A stretch of DNA of 29,812 bases from Chara braunii. Taxonomy: Eukaryota; Streptophyta; Charophyceae; Charales; Characeae. The stretch is from contig BFEA01000312.1 of assembly GCA_003427395.1 (NCBI GenBank), positions 131,818 through 161,629 of the forward strand. Reading direction: 5' to 3'. Positions 27,481 to 29,812 of the stretch are shown one piece after another. Under the pieces are notes generated by a model. That model made no database searches. It was not told the origin of the DNA and worked only from the letters and a program-made list of their open reading frames with translations. The position numbers and the translations under genes were made by a program. Positions within the stretch are counted from its first letter, which is position 1. Each line of letters begins with the position of its first letter.

Positions 27481-29239
27481 TTTTTTTGCCAACGTCCCGT
27501 GAGCTGTCCAAGAACGCGACCTTCTGCAATCGCTGCTTAGACATCTTGTGTCTCGTGTTCTCGTTGAGACTGACCTGCCTATACCCCGCGAAATCTCGGT
27601 CGGAGAACCACACTACTCTCGCCGGCCACGAGTGCATCTTCCACAAATCGAATATTGGCTCACCCTCCAACTCCTTCACAGCAGCCACTATGTGTTGTCC
27701 GTTAACAGGGTAATAGTAGTACTTGTCCTTGTCCTCTGGCTTGAAGACATATTTGTGAACCCTGTCAGCTTGCTCCGGCCTACGCGTCACCGGCTTGTAG
27801 ATGGGTGCCAGAACCAGAGGGTTTTTCGTCCAGATCTTCCCCTTTTTCTCACGGAATTGACTCAACATCGCATCCTTGATGTCGTCCACTGTTTCGCGAT
27901 TTAGACTGCGGTGGTTGTAATATCTTTCCCAAGGCAGGATGTCGCAGACCTTCCTGGGGTCGATGAGCAGTTGGACGGGGAGCTCCTTCTCCACGATTTC
28001 ACCGCCATCGTTCCGCTCGTATTCGAGCCAGAACGCTGGCGCTTCGTCACACTCCTCCCCAACAGGCCGTTCGCCACCGCTCGCCGCCTCAACAGTCTTC
28101 CGCCTTCGAGGTTTCTTCTGGCCATCGCCTTCTTCAGCTGCCACTTTCCGTTTCGATTTCCCCGAAGGTTCTCTCGCGGTCGCAGCGCCTGGATTATCCG
28201 AATCTCCTCCACCCATGGCTTGTCCTTCGCGGATGGTCAAATCGTCGGGCCTCTTTCCCGAGGCACGTTCTCCGACGTCACCTCCGTCCCCGCCCATCAC
28301 CGCCTCCGATTTTCCTCTCATCCTCTTCATGCGGAGGGTTCCCTCCGCCACCTCCTCTCGCACCATCCTCTGTCGCTCGCGCCTCTTCTCCGAAGGAGTC
28401 GGCTCCCCGCCAGAGCTTTCGCGGACAGCGTCCATCCCTTCAGCCTCATTCCCTCCGACATCTTGCCCCGATCTGCCGGATTCTCTTCTCGGCTCATCTC
28501 GAAGCGAATACGTGTCGCCGCCGCAGTGGACCTTGAGGAGTTTCGGAGTAACGACCTGTTGAGTCCCTGTACCCTGAGAATGCAAGTCCGACGTGTTCCC
28601 AGGAGCATCCGGGCCAACCTGCGTGCGAGCGCTGCGCGCGAGCCTCTTAACCCGACCCCCAGCGTCGTGAATCGCACTCCCGCGCCCCACTGCCGTCCCT
28701 GGAGTTTCTTGAGCCAAGCCGGACGACCCCTCATGGGGTGGCAGAAGCCTAAAAACATGATCTCGCGAAAGAACCGGACGTTCTTTCGGCACCATCATCG
28801 CGAGATCAAGATATTGCTCTGGCGATGGAAGACGCTTGCTGCCGCCATCGCAAAGGCCTTTGAAGTGAGAGCACAACGTCATGTTCGAGTCGTACCCCGC
28901 GAAACTCTTGATGGTCACCAACACGCCCTTAACACCTCTGAGAGGCAATCTGCACTCGTCGTACAAGCCATTAGTTTGCAGCTTGAGCAAACCTCCAGGA
29001 GTCTTGGCGCACGAGACGATGGTACCGAGAGGAAGAACGTTGGCAGCTCCCCCAGCGTCTGGAACGCAAGTGGGTCGCATGAAAACAGCTGGCCCAAAAA
29101 GGTCCCCCTGAACAACGAAGTCCAAAAACCATTCTGATCCCATTGCGCGCATATACTGAGGAGTAGATTGCTGAAGAGGTCATCCCTCCCCGGGGGTGGA
29201 TGGTCCAGCGCTTGTGGATGTGTTCTTTGCGGACGCCAT
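27481..29239 (-). pseudogene. N-terminal part with ParB/sulfiredoxin-like fold signature
   Basis: ATG at 29239-29237 starts MASAKNTSTSAGPSTPGEG. A TGA (29180-29182) interrupts at codon 20, and the same frame then runs open for about 560 codons (MRAMGSEWFLDFVVQGDLFG onward). The middle is basic and low-complexity with NLS-like KRKVAAEEGDGQKKPRRRK. The last ~180 residues read LPVQLLIDPRKVCDI, LNRETVDDIKDAML, NPLVLAPIYKP and YYYPVNGQHIVAAVKEL. This resembles the ParB N-terminal/sulfiredoxin fold (a 'V..I.P' strand, a helix, and G-x-H/R-R-x-x-A-like NGQHIVAAV). The fold call is by eye. The frame breaks at the A7 run (27481-27487). Confidence 0.55.
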
Positions 29240-29812
29240 TGTACTCCCACCCGTTGACTAACATGCCCAACCTCTGACCAACTCGGATGACTAACACGCC
29301 CAACCTCAGATCACTACAGAAGCGAAGTGCGAACTAACTCGGACTTAACGAAATGGAGGACGAAAAGGATGTAAGAGATGGGTGTTCGAAATGCACACGA
29401 AGTCGCAACAATCGGGTGAAGGATAGGAAAGACAGCAGTCCTCTGGCAGAGTGAGTTCGGAAGGAAGACAACAGCTCCAAGGAGAGAGTGCGAACGAGCT
29501 CGCTAACTCGGAGTTTTGGGAATGAAGTCGTCTACAACAAGTACCACATAGGTATCGACAAGGGGGAACCGACGTGCAGTTCTGGGCTGAAGGAAACCGA
29601 AGAATGATATTGGTGTTTGAAATGCAAACGAACAAAAAACAATTGGGTGGCTGGCAGAGTGAGCTCGGAGGGAAGACGACAACTCTTCGGAAAGATTGCA
29701 ACCCGAGTCGCTGCCCTCGAAACGAGTAAGATGTGGTTTATCGACAAGTGCGAACTAACTCGCAGTTCTGTAGACAAGACAACAATGGCAACCCGCAATA
29801 CTAGGGGAAAGT
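29240..29812. repeat. Degenerate ~231-bp tandem repeats upstream of the large gene
   Basis: GGTGTTCGAAATGCACACGAA (29381, 21 bp shown as anchor only in part) recurs as GGTGTTTGAAATGC at 29612. CTGGCAGAGTGAG plus GGAAGACRACA recurs near 29440 and 29650. AAGTGCGAACTAACTCG occurs near 29325 and 29743. Any promoter of the minus-strand gene would lie here, but no clear TATA box is visible. ACTAACAYGCCCAACCTC also occurs twice at 29255-29306. Confidence 0.65.

Noticed and set aside
27478-27490. Programmed -1 frameshift at the A7 run
   Set aside because: Joining the two frames needs skipping one base (+1), not slipping back.

Overview
This is nuclear-type eukaryotic DNA. The evidence is long non-coding and repeat-rich stretches, microsatellites, a splice-consistent intron, LTR-retrotransposon pieces and no operon structure. 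The gag-like and integrase-like fragments resemble Ty3/gypsy polyproteins that I associate with the charophyte alga Chara (C. braunii genome). That species assignment is recall-based inference, not proof. I see no intact conventional gene: the window is a mosaic of dead mobile elements, satellites and palindromic repeats.

Left part (1-9170): a poly(A) start, GC palindromes and a motif cluster come first. A broken Ty3/gypsy integrase C-terminus lies on the minus strand (1198-1732). Two tRNA-like (SINE-type) promoter relics follow (2091-2168, 5122-5178). A diverged repeat family occupies 2580-3320 and 5480-6210. A 348-bp direct duplication ends exactly at a Tn5 (Nextera) mosaic-end dimer at 3858-3892, which is a sequencing-library junction left in the assembly.

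Middle (9170-13900): the most unusual structure is an array of about 18-19 short hairpins (9173-10727). Most units share a nested layout: a 5-9 bp outer stem, a small internal loop, a CCCTA/TAGGG inner stem and a 4-nt loop. The outer-arm sequence changes from unit to unit while pairing is kept on both sides. Two local tandem duplications (206 bp and 93 bp) lie inside it. More palindromes follow at 11112-11525, then a diverged ~300-bp direct repeat (12387-12700 / 13119-13420).

13878-17490: an LTR-retrotransposon remnant. It has a primer binding site matching the 3' end of plant tRNA-Asp and a decayed gag with a CX2CX4HX4C zinc knuckle. A 0.76-0.79 kb piece of gag is duplicated 2186 bp downstream. 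17605-18397 is a fold-back-like element whose ends are inverted repeats of alternating purine/pyrimidine and whose interior is mostly microsatellite. A 128-N gap (18679-18806) is followed by a 245-bp-offset direct repeat and a ~275-bp satellite (19394-20590).

Right part (22118-29239, minus strand): a large multi-domain gene, recently dead. In transcription order it shows a ParB/sulfiredoxin-like segment, several unrecognised segments, a long acidic/Gly-rich segment with a 225-bp coding minisatellite, one good intron, and a C48 (Ulp1/SENP) cysteine protease with its His/Asp/Gln/Cys residues present. It is interrupted by about ten frameshifts or stops. It is flanked on both sides by degenerate tandem repeats (20797-21960 and 29381-29790), so it may be the coding part of an undescribed mobile element. 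That last step is inference.
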